64,000 nucleotides of DNA, taken from contig NZ_JACHMY010000001.1 in assembly GCF_014205135.1 (NCBI RefSeq), positions 4,092,001 through 4,156,000 of the forward strand. Direction: 5' to 3'. The translations under genes and the position numbers were made by a program. The notes under the pieces are model-generated. The model had not been told where the DNA came from. It did no database searches and was given only the letters and a program-made list of their open reading frames with translations. The DNA comes from Kribbella italica. Lineage in GTDB: Bacteria > Actinomycetota > Actinomycetes > Propionibacteriales > Kribbellaceae. Below are positions 56,164 through 64,000 of the stretch, in pieces. Every line of letters starts with the position of its first letter. Position 1 is the first letter of the stretch.

Positions 56164-57960
56164 TCAGCCGAGCGGCAGGTCGAGTACGGCGTTCGGGACC
56201 GTGGTGACGTTGCTTGTCCGGATGCTGCCGATCTCGGCGGCCGTGAGTGCGCGCTTGTAGATACGGACCTCGTCGAGCGACCCGTCGAGGTGGTGCGCGC
56301 CGTCGAGCCGCTGGCCGACGTACATCTTGAACGGACGGCCGGGGCTGATCGACCCGGTGGGCGCCGCAGCGGTGGCGACCTGGGTGCCGTCGACCCACAG
56401 GCTCAAGGTGCCCGCCTTGCGCTGCAGGGCGACGTGGTGCCAGGCGTTGTCGTTGTACGCCTTGGTCGAGGCGACCGAAGCCGTACTGCCGTTGACGGTG
56501 ATCAGCCCGCGGATCCGCTGGTCGGCCGGCTCGGCGCGCAGCCAGAACTGGGAGAACTCGTTGATCCCGTAGCCCCAGAAGATCGCCTGCGGCGCCGTGC
56601 TCGCGCCGTACTTGAGCCAGGTCATCGCGGTGAAGTCACCCGAGCCGAGCGCCAGCGACTCGGCGTACGGGAGCTGGATCGCGTCGTCGGTGCCGTCGAG
56701 ATCACGGGCCTGACCGAACTTGCCGGCGACGGAGGTCGTCCCGCCGCGCAGGTAGCTGTTGTTGCCGAGCCCGGACACGTCCGGCGTGGTCGTCCCGCTC
56801 GCGCCGTCCGGGTGGCCGATGTCGGTCTCGGTGAACCGCGCGAACCGGACCTGGTCGCGGGCGTCGACCGTCCCACCTTCGTACAGCAGTCCGATCTCTC
56901 CGGTGTCGAGGATCGCCATGTCGGAGTATCCGGACCAGTCGCTGGTGATCCGCGTGCCCTGGGCAACGGTCTGCCAGGTCTTGCCCTCGTCGAAGCTCGA
57001 GCGGATCGTCATGTACCGGCGACGCTCGGGATCGGCCGGCGAGGCGAAGAGGATCCGGTTGTACTTCGAACCCTGGTCGGTGGCCCGGAGCCGTTGCAGC
57101 GAGCCCTGCACGGTCGGCGTGGTCAGGCCGGGAATCGACGCGTACGGCGCTGCGTAGGTCTGCCCACCGTCGTTGCTGACGGCAAACGCCCGGCTGTTGC
57201 CTCCGCCGCCACCGTTGTTGCGGGCACCGGCATAGATGCCGCCGTCAACCTTCTCCACCACGCTGATCTCCTGCGGCACCAACGCGTCGGACCGCAGATC
57301 CGTCGCGCCCTTGTGCCACGTGTCGCCGTGGTCGTCGCTGTAGACGAGCTGCCCGGCGTGCTTGCCGCCGACGTCGTAGTTCGTCCCGGCCACGAGCCGG
57401 CCCTGGTGCGCGCCGCGGGTCAGCTGGATCCCGTGCACCGGCCCGGTCGCGTACCAGCCCCAGCTCGGGTCGTCGATCTGCCCGCCGATACTGCGCGCCT
57501 TGCTGAACGTCAGCCCGTCGTCCTCGCTGAACTGCACATACGGCGTCCGCGGGCGGTCGGTGCCGTTACCGGGGTCCATCGTGGTGAGCAGCACGATCCG
57601 GCCGGTCTCGTAGTCGACGATCGGGGTCGGGTTGCCGCGGGTCGCGACCGCGTTCGGGTCGGCGTCCGTCCCGGACAGGACGATCTTCTGCGCCGACCAG
57701 GTGCGGCCGTCGTCGGTGGACCGGCGCATCACCAGGTCGATCTCCTGGGAGTCGGCGCAGTAGGTCCGGCGGGCTTCGGCGAAGGCCAGCAGGGTGCCGG
57801 CCTTGGTGCGGACGATGGCGGGGATGCGGTAGCAGCCGTAGCCGGCGCCGCCTTTGTCGAACAGTACGGTCTGGGTGATCGCGGCCGATGCCGGCGTACC
57901 GGTGACCAGGGCGGGAAGAAGCAGTGTGAGAACACACAACAGACGAAGGGATTTGGGCAT
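56164..57960 (-). CDS. Secreted GH33-type sialidase with LamG-like C-terminal domain
   Basis: Exported exo-sialidase-like protein of 598 aa. A signal peptide (1 to about 27) precedes a six-bladed propeller (about 30-385) with the GYGCYRIPAIV motif containing a catalytic-triad arginine and at least four Asp boxes: STDDGRTW, SEDDGLTF, SDDHGDTW and SNDGGQTY. The C-terminal concanavalin/LamG fold (about 430-598) reads GKFGQARDLDGTDDAIQLPY and LDEVRIYKRALTAAEI. It would release terminal sialic acid and expose galactose. The ATG before the signal peptide has AGGA upstream; 36 more open codons precede it. It interrupts the galactonate genes on the opposite strand. Confidence 0.92.
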   Translation of the reverse strand: MPKSLRLLCVLTLLLPALVTGTPASAAITQTVLFDKGGAGYGCYRIPAIVRTKAGTLLAFAEARRTYCADSQEIDLVMRRSTDDGRTWSAQKIVLSGTDADPNAVATRGNPTPIVDYETGRIVLLTTMDPGNGTDRPRTPYVQFSEDDGLTFSKARSIGGQIDDPSWGWYATGPVHGIQLTRGAHQGRLVAGTNYDVGGKHAGQLVYSDDHGDTWHKGATDLRSDALVPQEISVVEKVDGGIYAGARNNGGGGGNSRAFAVSNDGGQTYAAPYASIPGLTTPTVQGSLQRLRATDQGSKYNRILFASPADPERRRYMTIRSSFDEGKTWQTVAQGTRITSDWSGYSDMAILDTGEIGLLYEGGTVDARDQVRFARFTETDIGHPDGASGTTTPDVSGLGNNSYLRGGTTSVAGKFGQARDLDGTDDAIQLPYAESLALGSGDFTAMTWLKYGASTAPQAIFWGYGINEFSQFWLRAEPADQRIRGLITVNGSTASVASTKAYNDNAWHHVALQRKAGTLSLWVDGTQVATAAAPTGSISPGRPFKMYVGQRLDGAHHLDGSLDEVRIYKRALTAAEIGSIRTSNVTTVPNAVLDLPLG

Positions 57961-58030
57961 GGGATGTCCTGCCTTCCGGGTGAACGGAAAGTAAACAACG
58001 GGGCGGGTGCCTACTTGGGTAACTTTTCTC

Positions 58031-58047
58031 CAGTTATCTGACAACTG
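58031..58047. promoter_or_regulatory. Candidate GntR operator before the aldolase gene
   Basis: CAGTT (58031-58035) and AACTG (58043-58047) form a 17-bp dyad. Its core, TTATCTGACAA, is close to the TNGTNNNACNA pattern of FadR-type GntR operators when read as TTGTCAGATAA. It lies in the 133-bp gap between the sialidase and aldolase genes and could bring the aldolase-kinase operon under the regulator at 53503. Confidence 0.45.
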
Positions 58048-58093
58048 CAAGACCCTGGACCGGATCAACTAGCGTTCGAGCTTTGGAGGAGAC

Positions 58094-58717
58094 ATGGATC
58101 TGCTGGCCGAACTGCGGCGCCGCAAGGTGCTCGCGATCATCCGCGCGGACGGACCCGACCGCGCCCTGGACTGCATCCGGACGCTCGTCGGCGCCGGGAT
58201 CACCACCCTGGAGGTCTCACTGACCACGCCCGGCGGCGCCGAGGCGATCGCCAAGGCGCGCACGGAGTTCGACCCGTCGGTGCTGATCGGCGCCGGCACG
58301 GTCGTCACCGCCGCCCAGGCCGACGAGGTCGCCGCCGCCCGCGCGGGCTTCGTCGTCACCCCCGGGATCACCCGCGGCGCCCACCGCAGCGTCGAGCTCG
58401 GTCTGCCACTCCTGTGCGGCGCCCTCACTCCCACCGAGATCATCGCCGCCCTCGACCTCGGCGCGCTGGCGGTGAAGATCTTCCCCGCGAAGGTCTACGG
58501 CCCCAGCTACTTCCGCGAACTCCGCGGCCCCCTTCCGGGCGCACCCCTCATCGCCGTCGGCGGCGTCGACGCCGCGATCACACCCGAGTACCTCGCCGCC
58601 GGCGCTCTCGCCGTCGGCGTGGGTTCCCCGCTCCTCGGCGACGCGGGCACCGGCGGCTCCCAGCAGCAGCTCGCCACCCGAGCCACCGACTTCCTGAAGG
58701 CGGTCGCCGATGCCTGA
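58094..58717 (+). CDS. 2-dehydro-3-deoxy-6-phosphogalactonate (KDPG/KDPGal) aldolase
   Basis: Class I aldolase of 207 aa that cleaves 2-keto-3-deoxy-6-phospho-galactonate to pyruvate and glyceraldehyde 3-phosphate. Schiff-base K128 lies in AVKIFPAK and E40 in TTLEVSLTTPGG; TPG at 89-91 and GGVD complete the site. TTGGAGGAGAC gives a strong ribosome site before the ATG. KDPG and KDPGal aldolases look alike, so the galactonate assignment depends on dgoD and the kinase. Overlaps the kinase gene by 8 bases. Confidence 0.92.
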   Translation: MDLLAELRRRKVLAIIRADGPDRALDCIRTLVGAGITTLEVSLTTPGGAEAIAKARTEFDPSVLIGAGTVVTAAQADEVAAARAGFVVTPGITRGAHRSVELGLPLLCGALTPTEIIAALDLGALAVKIFPAKVYGPSYFRELRGPLPGAPLIAVGGVDAAITPEYLAAGALAVGVGSPLLGDAGTGGSQQQLATRATDFLKAVADA

Positions 58718-59690
58718 CGCCACCCCCGGCACCCCCGGCTCCGGCACCCCCGGCTCCGGCTCCCCCGGCCTCGAGGTCCTGACACTCGGCGAGACCATGG
58801 TGTCCCTCCGGACCCGGGCAGCGATGCGGCTCGGCGGTGAAGCCCACCTGTCGATCGCCGGATCCGAGAGCAACGTCGCGATCGGGCTCTCCCGCCTCGG
58901 ACACCACGCCGCCTGGCTCGGCGCCGTCGGCAGCGACGAGCCCGGCCGGCTGATCCACCGCACCCTGCGCGCCGAGGGCGTCGATACGTCGTACGTCCGT
59001 TTCTCCGACACCGACTTCACCGGGTTCATCGCGTTCGATCAGCCCGCACACGACATCACCCGCGTCAGCTACCACCGCCGCGGCTCGGCCGGCTCCACGC
59101 TCACCGCCGACGAGTGCACCGCAGCCATCACCAGCGCGGCACCGAAGCTGGTCCACCTCACCGGCATCACCCCGGCGCTCTCCGACACCGCCCGCGCGGC
59201 CACCCTCGCCGCCGCGGAATCCGCCTCCCAGGTGTCCCTCGACGTGAACTACCGCAGCCGCCTATGGTCCCGCACCGCAGCAGCCGCTTGCCTGAGGCAA
59301 CTACTGCCGTTCGTGCAGACCGTCTTCGCCTCCGAGGACGAGCTCGACCTCCTCACCGACGCCACCGACCCCGTCGCCGCCCTGCTCGACAGCGGCATCA
59401 CCGAGGTCGTCGTCACCGCCGGCGGCAAGGGCGCTTGGTCCCACTCCCCCACCGGCACCCTCCACCAGCCGGCCCTCCCGGTGACCGTCGTCGACAGCAT
59501 CGGCGCCGGCGACGCCTTCGTCTCCGGCTACCTCTCCGCCACCCTCGACGACCTCTCCCCCGAACAACGTCTCACCCGAGCCACCACCTCAGGAGCCTTC
59601 TGCGTCGGCGCGTACGGCGACTGGGAGTCCCTGCCCACCCGCGAGGACCTCACCCTCATCACCCACACCCACGGCACCGCCCTCCGCTAG
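58710..59690 (+). CDS. PfkB-family sugar kinase, probable 2-keto-3-deoxy-galactonate/gluconate kinase
   Basis: Ribokinase-type kinase of 326 aa. The body starts at LEVLTLGETMVSLR; GGEAHLSIAGSESNVAIGLSRLG binds sugar, and the catalytic base and anion hole are in DSIGAGDAFVSGYL. It should phosphorylate 2-keto-3-deoxy-galactonate before the aldolase acts. The first 20 residues are a Gly/Pro/Ser/Thr repeat (GTPGS units) coded by a 15-bp tandem repeat; no later ATG or GTG fits before the domain, so the extension is taken as real. Overlaps the aldolase gene. Confidence 0.92.
   Translation: MPDATPGTPGSGTPGSGSPGLEVLTLGETMVSLRTRAAMRLGGEAHLSIAGSESNVAIGLSRLGHHAAWLGAVGSDEPGRLIHRTLRAEGVDTSYVRFSDTDFTGFIAFDQPAHDITRVSYHRRGSAGSTLTADECTAAITSAAPKLVHLTGITPALSDTARAATLAAAESASQVSLDVNYRSRLWSRTAAAACLRQLLPFVQTVFASEDELDLLTDATDPVAALLDSGITEVVVTAGGKGAWSHSPTGTLHQPALPVTVVDSIGAGDAFVSGYLSATLDDLSPEQRLTRATTSGAFCVGAYGDWESLPTREDLTLITHTHGTALR
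58728..58772 (+). repeat. 15-bp tandem repeat in the kinase N-terminus
   Basis: Two exact copies of GGCACCCCCGGCTCC (58728-58742, 58743-58757) and a third variant, GGCTCCCCCGGCCTC, code for GTPGS, GTPGS, GSPGL. Copy number can change by slippage in steps of five residues without frameshift. Confidence 0.85.
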
Positions 59691-60080
59691 GGCGCCGCAC
59701 CCCCCCTCTCGGCGAGTTGCGGCCCAGCCACCCGCCGACTGCTCCCTATTCGCACGACTGTTTCCTAGTTTCACGGCTGCCCCCGTACAACGCACCAGTC
59801 GTCGCACAACACGCGTCAGTCATCGAAGCCTCCACGGTCGCTGGGGGCCGGGTCGGCACGTGGGTCGTTACGGGGTTGGGTCCTGGGCGGGACGGCGCAG
59901 TTGTACGCCTCGGTCCGCTCCGGCCCAGGACGTCGCCGAAGGCGTTAGGTACGCCTCCTGCCCGCCGACAACCACCACGGGACCGCCCCTTCGACCCCGG
60001 CCGACTACGCACTCGAGGGCCACGTCGATCCCGCGACCCTCGAGGCGATCCTCGATTGGTTGCCAGCAGCAACCAGCTGA
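59691..60080. other. Gene-free stretch with a possible gene tail
   Basis: 390 bp between the sugar kinase and the histidine kinase genes. No complete gene is convincing. On the plus strand, 43 codons ending at 60080 read ...DYALEGHVDPATLEAILDWLPAATS after an in-frame stop and have a protein-like look, so this may be the tail of a decayed gene whose family I cannot name. No terminator-like hairpin was found after the kinase gene. Confidence 0.4.
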
Positions 60081-61547
60081 TCAGATCAGGTCGGCCTGGG
60101 CCTCGATCTCCTGCTGGGGGTCGAGCGGCAGCACGATCTTGAAGACCGTGTTGCCCGGCTCGGACTCGACGCGGAGGTCACCGTGGTGCTTCTTGACCAC
60201 GATGCGCCAGGAGATGTCGAGGCCGAGCCCGGTGCCCTCGCCGATCGGCTTGGTGGTGAAGAACGGCTCGAAGATGCGGCGCCTGATCTCGGCCGGGATG
60301 CCCGGACCGGTGTCGCCGATCTCGACGACCGCGTAGTGGCCGTCCTTGTGCGTGCGCAGGGTCAGCGTGCCGGAGCCGTTCATCGCACCGACCGCGTTGT
60401 CGATGATGTTGGTCCAGACCTGGTTCAGCTCCGCGGCGTACGCCGGGATCGCGGGCAGCTCCGGGTCGAAGTCCTTCACGATCTGGATGCCCTGCAGCTT
60501 GCCCGACATCATCACCAGCGTCGACTTCAGCAGCTCGCGCAGATCGACCACCTGGAACGGCGCCCGGTCGATCTGCGAGTACTGCTTCGCGGCGCCGACC
60601 AGGGTCGAGATCCGGGTGACGGAGTCGTCGATCTCGTTCATCAGCGACTCGGTGTCGACCGTGTACATCAGCCAGCGCACCGCGCCTTCCAGGTACGCCG
60701 GGCCGACCGCGGTCAGCACGTTCTCCATCCAGGGCACGTCCAGGCCGGCCGCGGCCAGCACCGGCGCGACGTCCCAGCTGGCCCGGACGTCGTGGTCGTC
60801 GAGCCAGTCCGCCAGGGTGTCCTCGAGGTCGGACAGCTCCAGCGGCGAGACCTCCTTGCCGACGGTCTTGGCCAGCCGCTCGACCGCGGCCTCCTGCAGC
60901 TCGACGATCTCGTGCAGCTTGGTCGCGTCCAGCGTGCCGTCGGCCAGCATCCCCAGCTTCGACCGCATCCCGGCCACCCGCTGGCGCAGCGTCGCCGAGG
61001 CCCGTACGGCGGCCGCGGCCGGATTGTTCAGCTCGTGGGTCAGTCCCGCCGACAGCGAGCCGAGGGCGAGTAGCCGCTCGCGCTCCCCCATCGTCTCGTT
61101 GGTCCGCCGCATGCCCTGGACGAACCCGTCGATCAGGTGCACCGCCATCGGGAACCACTGGTTCATCATCGTGGCCATCGTCTCGGCGGTGATCACGAAG
61201 AACGTCGACGGCTCGAGCACCCGCATGGTCGCGTTGTACGACTTGCGCTCGTCGGCGCCGAGGAAGGCGGTCACGGCGCCGGCGTACACGCCGCGCTGGG
61301 TGCTGCGGTTGATCTCCACCTCTTCGCCGTGCGACAGCTTGCACATCCGCAGGCCGCCGGTCAGCAGGATGTAGCAGCAGACCGCCTCGTCGCCCTCGGT
61401 GAAGACGACGCCGTCGTCGTACGCCTCGACGGTGCCCTCGCGCGCCAGCCAGCCGAGCTGCTCGTCGGTCAGGCTCTCGAACAGGAACAGCGTGCGCAGC
61501 TCGTCGATGCTGATCCGCTGCGACTCGGGCACGGCCTCGGCGCTCAT
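60081..61547 (-). CDS. Cyclic-nucleotide-binding-domain histidine kinase
   Basis: Soluble sensor kinase of 488 aa. An N-terminal cNMP-binding-like jelly roll (about 18-135: LFLFESLTDEQLGWLAREGTV, VVFTEGDEAVCCYILLTGGL) replaces a membrane sensor. Phosphoacceptor H171 lies in LTHELNNPAAA, the NtrB/ZraS-like form, and the ATPase has NIIDNAVGAM, GDTGPGIP, FEPFFTTKPIGEGTGLGL. It is 16 bp downstream of the REC/thioredoxin-reductase fusion gene, so the two probably form a redox- or nucleotide-sensing pair. The jelly roll's ligand is unknown, since the classical cNMP phosphate-binding cassette is not obvious. Confidence 0.92.
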   Translation of the reverse strand: MSAEAVPESQRISIDELRTLFLFESLTDEQLGWLAREGTVEAYDDGVVFTEGDEAVCCYILLTGGLRMCKLSHGEEVEINRSTQRGVYAGAVTAFLGADERKSYNATMRVLEPSTFFVITAETMATMMNQWFPMAVHLIDGFVQGMRRTNETMGERERLLALGSLSAGLTHELNNPAAAAVRASATLRQRVAGMRSKLGMLADGTLDATKLHEIVELQEAAVERLAKTVGKEVSPLELSDLEDTLADWLDDHDVRASWDVAPVLAAAGLDVPWMENVLTAVGPAYLEGAVRWLMYTVDTESLMNEIDDSVTRISTLVGAAKQYSQIDRAPFQVVDLRELLKSTLVMMSGKLQGIQIVKDFDPELPAIPAYAAELNQVWTNIIDNAVGAMNGSGTLTLRTHKDGHYAVVEIGDTGPGIPAEIRRRIFEPFFTTKPIGEGTGLGLDISWRIVVKKHHGDLRVESEPGNTVFKIVLPLDPQQEIEAQADLI

Positions 61548-61563
61548 CGGTCCCTCTCCTTCG

Positions 61564-63225
61564 TCACAGCATCTCCAGGTAGCGGTGCACCAGCGTCACG
61601 GCCATGGCTCCGTCGCCGACCGCCGAGGCGACCCGCTTGACCGACTCGGCCCGGACGTCGCCCGCCGCGAAGACCCCCGGCATGGACGTCTCCAGGTGGT
61701 ACGGCTCGCGCTCCAGCGCCCAGCCCGCCGGCTTGCTGTGCAGGTCGGGACCGGTCAGCACGAACCCCCGGTCGTCGCGCTGCAGGTTGCCCGGCAGCCA
61801 GTCGGTCCGGGGTGCGGCGCCGATGAACACGAACAACCACTCCGAGTTCACCTCCCGCGTCTCTCCGGTCGAGCTGTTCTCCAAGGTGAGCACCTCGAGG
61901 TGGTCCGACCCCTTGCAGGAGACCACCTGGGTGCAGGTGTGCACCTCGATGTTGTCGATGGCCTCGATCTGGTTGATCAGGTACGACGACATGGTCGCCT
62001 CGAGCGACGGCCCTCTCACCAGCATATGCACGCGCCGGGCATGGTTGCTGAAGTAGACCGCGGCCTGACCGGCAGAGTTCGCCCCGCCGATGATGTAGAC
62101 CTCCTGGCCGACGCAGCTCGGGCCCTCGGTGGTCGCGGAGCCGTAGTAGATGCCGCGACCACAAAGGTCCTCGACGCCGGGCGCCTGGAGCGTCCGGTAC
62201 GAGACGCCGGTCGCCAGGATCACCGAGTGCGCGGAGATCTCGCTGCCGTCGGAGAACGTCAGTCGCCGGGCGGAGCCGAGCGTGTCCAGCCCGACCACCT
62301 GACGGGCGGTCAGCAACTCGGCGCCGAAGCGGACCGCTTGCCGCCGGGCCCGGTCGGTCAGCTGTGCGCCGGACACCCCGTCCGGGAAGCCCAGGTAGTT
62401 CTCGATCCGGCTGGACTGGCCGGCCTGGCCACCGGTCGCCAGCTGCTCGACCAGGACCGTCCGCAGCCCCTCGCTGGCGCCGTACACGGCTGCGCCGAGT
62501 CCGGCGGGTCCACCGCCGACCACGACCAGGTCGTAGAACGCCTCGGCGGGCGCGGTCGACAGGCCGACTTTCGCGGCCAGCTCGGCCTCGGTCGGCGCGA
62601 CCATGACCGTGCCGTCCGTGGTGATCACGACCGGAAGGGTCGCGCCGTCGACACCGGCGGCCTCGAGCAGGCGCTTGCTCTCGTCGTCGTCCACGCCGTA
62701 CCAGCGGTAGGGCACGGCGTTGCGGGCCAGGAAGTCACGGGCCGCGAAGGACGGCGCCGACCAGCGGTGGCCGATCACGCGGGTCTCGTCGGTGGACGGC
62801 TCCGGGGTCGACTTCCACAACTCCAGCATCGAGTCGACCACCGGGTAGAGCTTCTCCTCCGGCGGGTTCCACGGCTTGAGCAGGTAGTGGTCGAGGTCGA
62901 CGACGTTGATCGCCTGGATCGCGGCGTCGGTGTCGGCGTACGCCGTCAGCAGCACGCGGCGGGCGAGCGGGAACAGGTCCATCGCCTGCTCGAGGAACTC
63001 GATCCCGGTCATCTGGGGCATCCGGTAGTCGGCCAGCAGCAGCGCGACCGGCTCGCCGCGGAGCTTCAGCTCGCGGAGCGCCTCCAGGGCTTGCATACCG
63101 GTCTCGGCCCGGACGATCCGGTGCTCCTCGCCGTACCGGCGGCGAAGGTCACGGGCAATCGACCGGGACACCCCGGGGTCGTCGTCCACGGTGATGATCA
63201 CCGGGCGGGAAGTCGACGCTGTCAT
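61564..63225 (-). CDS. Response-regulator / thioredoxin-reductase-like fusion protein
   Basis: Three-part cytoplasmic protein of 553 aa. A receiver domain (about 8-130) has D14-D16, phosphoacceptor D66 (LLADYRMP) and K117. A thioredoxin/glutaredoxin-like segment (about 148-222, RVIGHRWSAPSFAARDF, ATLPVVIT) has no CxxC. A thioredoxin-reductase-like flavoprotein (about 228-553) has the FAD motif VVGGGPAGLGAAVYG, the GGQAG stretch, the NADPH-domain IIGGANSAGQAA, and GVFAAGDVR at the end. Where thioredoxin reductase has its CATC disulfide, this protein reads SATTEG with one later Cys (C371), so it cannot work as a normal disulfide reductase. Coupled with the downstream kinase gene. Confidence 0.9.
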   Translation of the reverse strand: MTASTSRPVIITVDDDPGVSRSIARDLRRRYGEEHRIVRAETGMQALEALRELKLRGEPVALLLADYRMPQMTGIEFLEQAMDLFPLARRVLLTAYADTDAAIQAINVVDLDHYLLKPWNPPEEKLYPVVDSMLELWKSTPEPSTDETRVIGHRWSAPSFAARDFLARNAVPYRWYGVDDDESKRLLEAAGVDGATLPVVITTDGTVMVAPTEAELAAKVGLSTAPAEAFYDLVVVGGGPAGLGAAVYGASEGLRTVLVEQLATGGQAGQSSRIENYLGFPDGVSGAQLTDRARRQAVRFGAELLTARQVVGLDTLGSARRLTFSDGSEISAHSVILATGVSYRTLQAPGVEDLCGRGIYYGSATTEGPSCVGQEVYIIGGANSAGQAAVYFSNHARRVHMLVRGPSLEATMSSYLINQIEAIDNIEVHTCTQVVSCKGSDHLEVLTLENSSTGETREVNSEWLFVFIGAAPRTDWLPGNLQRDDRGFVLTGPDLHSKPAGWALEREPYHLETSMPGVFAAGDVRAESVKRVASAVGDGAMAVTLVHRYLEML

Positions 63226-63302
63226 GTCTCTTTCATACCAGCGCCCGGCCAACTCCGGGAGCGATTCCTCCACAGGCTGACCGGGCGCGGGGATCCACCG
63301 GG

Positions 63303-64000
63303 TTACGGCAGAGCCGCGAGGTACGGCGCGTGGGCGTTCTGGAACTCCCAGTTGTAGAACTTGTCCCAGTTGATCGACCACGTCATCAGCCCCCGGAACG
63401 ACGGGCTGGCGCCGCCGCGCAGGCTGTAGCCGCCGCAGTTCTGGCCCTTGACCAGGCAGTCCAGCGCCTGGTGAACGGCCGCGGGGGCGGTGTGGCCGTT
63501 CCCGGCGCTGACGGCGGCCGGCAGGCCGAAGGCGATCTGGTCCTCGCGCAGACCCGGGAAGGTCTGGCCGGTGGTCGAGACCGGGAAACCGGCCTTGATC
63601 ATGTCGGTCATCGCGATGTGGAAATCCGCGCCGCCCATGGTGTGGTACTGGTTGTCCAGACCCATCACGGGTCCGGAGTTGTAGTCCTGGACGTGCAGGA
63701 CGGTGAGCGCGTCGCGCAGCGCGTGGATCACCGGCAGGTACGAGCCGGTCCGGTTGTCGCCGGTGCCGTTGCCGCCGTAGAACTGGTAGCCGACCTGGAC
63801 GAAGAAGGTCTCCGGCGCCATCGTCAGCACGAAGTTCGCGCCGTACCGGGCCTTGAGGGTCTTCAGCGCCGAGATCAGGTTCACCACGACCGGGGTGGTC
63901 GGGCTGCGGAAGTTCGTGTCGCCGGGGTTCAGGTAGAGCGAGTGCCCCTCGAAGTCGACGTCCAGACCATCCAGGCCCCAGCGGTCGATGATCGAGGCGA
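63303..64000 (-). CDS. GH18 chitinase, C-terminal part (N-terminus beyond window)
   Basis: Chitin hydrolase whose 5' end lies past base 64000. The visible 232 residues include the GH18 signature GLDGLDVDFEG (DxxDxDxE, with the catalytic Glu) near the window edge, then LKARYGANFVLTMAPETFFVQVG, HVQDYNSGPVMG and LMTWSINWDKFYNWEFQNAHAPYL at the end. The pattern fits bacterial single-domain GH18 enzymes such as the Streptomyces ChiC-like subgroup. Domains before the barrel cannot be seen. With the beta-glucanases it would suit growth on fungal walls. Confidence 0.92.
   Translation of the reverse strand, partial: ASIIDRWGLDGLDVDFEGHSLYLNPGDTNFRSPTTPVVVNLISALKTLKARYGANFVLTMAPETFFVQVGYQFYGGNGTGDNRTGSYLPVIHALRDALTVLHVQDYNSGPVMGLDNQYHTMGGADFHIAMTDMIKAGFPVSTTGQTFPGLREDQIAFGLPAAVSAGNGHTAPAAVHQALDCLVKGQNCGGYSLRGGASPSFRGLMTWSINWDKFYNWEFQNAHAPYLAALP

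Noticed and set aside
59860..60080. Small plus-strand gene before the histidine kinase gene
   Set aside because: Only a 43-codon tail after a stop looks protein-like; no start, ribosome site or known family supports a gene.
63241..63288. Terminator made of GCGCCCGG and CCGGGCGC between the chitinase and the fusion gene
   Set aside because: The arms are only 8 bp with a 32-base loop, too weak to call.

Overview
The window reads as a chromosomal stretch of a high-GC actinobacterium. Codon third positions are strongly G/C, GTG and TTG starts are common, and the gene families are typically actinobacterial: a mycothiol-dependent-type enzyme remnant, LacI/ROK/SorC/GntR sugar regulators, ricin-B-tailed secreted hydrolases and a tgm-type graspetide locus. 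The dense carbohydrate gene load would fit a soil genus such as Kribbella, but that is inference; no rRNA or marker gene is present.

Layout. 1-6 kb: the 3' part of a sensor kinase with its LuxR-type response regulator, then small accessory genes (SDR/TetR divergent pair, aminoglycoside-phosphotransferase-like gene, ArsR, VOC protein under a MerR regulator). 6-21 kb: a beta-glucan locus. Secreted GH30 and GH16 enzymes are divergent and carry near-duplicate ricin-B tails; two GH1 beta-glucosidases, a ROK and a LacI regulator, and a peptide/oligosaccharide-type ABC importer follow. Similar LacI-type operators lie before GH16 and before the importer. 21-28.4 kb: DUF3626, DoxX and DinB genes, then a compact graspetide locus (precursor, ATP-grasp ligase, PIMT-like methyltransferase) divergent from a GntR-YdcF pair, then a secreted alpha/beta hydrolase. 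28.4-29 kb: gene-free DNA packed with short hairpins.

29-41 kb: a sugar locus whose parts match the known D-apiose route: apiosidase-like hydrolase plus SorC regulator, and across an FMN-riboswitch/ribB insertion an operon of nucleoside-hydrolase homologue, CUT1 importer, TIM-barrel isomerase and split transketolase, divergent from an FGGY kinase. 41-45 kb: CPBP protease, secreted 5'-nucleotidase-like protein, and a secreted C39-like peptidase with FG-GAP repeats. 45-60 kb: an alpha-galactoside locus. CUT1 importer, GH36 and GH27 alpha-galactosidases run one way; an SDR, GntR regulator, galactonate dehydratase, epimerase-like protein, KDPGal-type aldolase and PfkB kinase run the other, interrupted by a secreted sialidase. 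Together these suggest galactose is oxidised and broken down by the De Ley-Doudoroff route. 60-64 kb: a REC/thioredoxin-reductase fusion with a cyclic-nucleotide-domain histidine kinase, and the C-terminal part of a GH18 chitinase cut by the window end.

The two stretches most worth laboratory attention are the graspetide locus at 23087-26352 and the putative apiose locus at 30033-40791. No tRNA, rRNA, IS element, integrase or CRISPR array was recognised.
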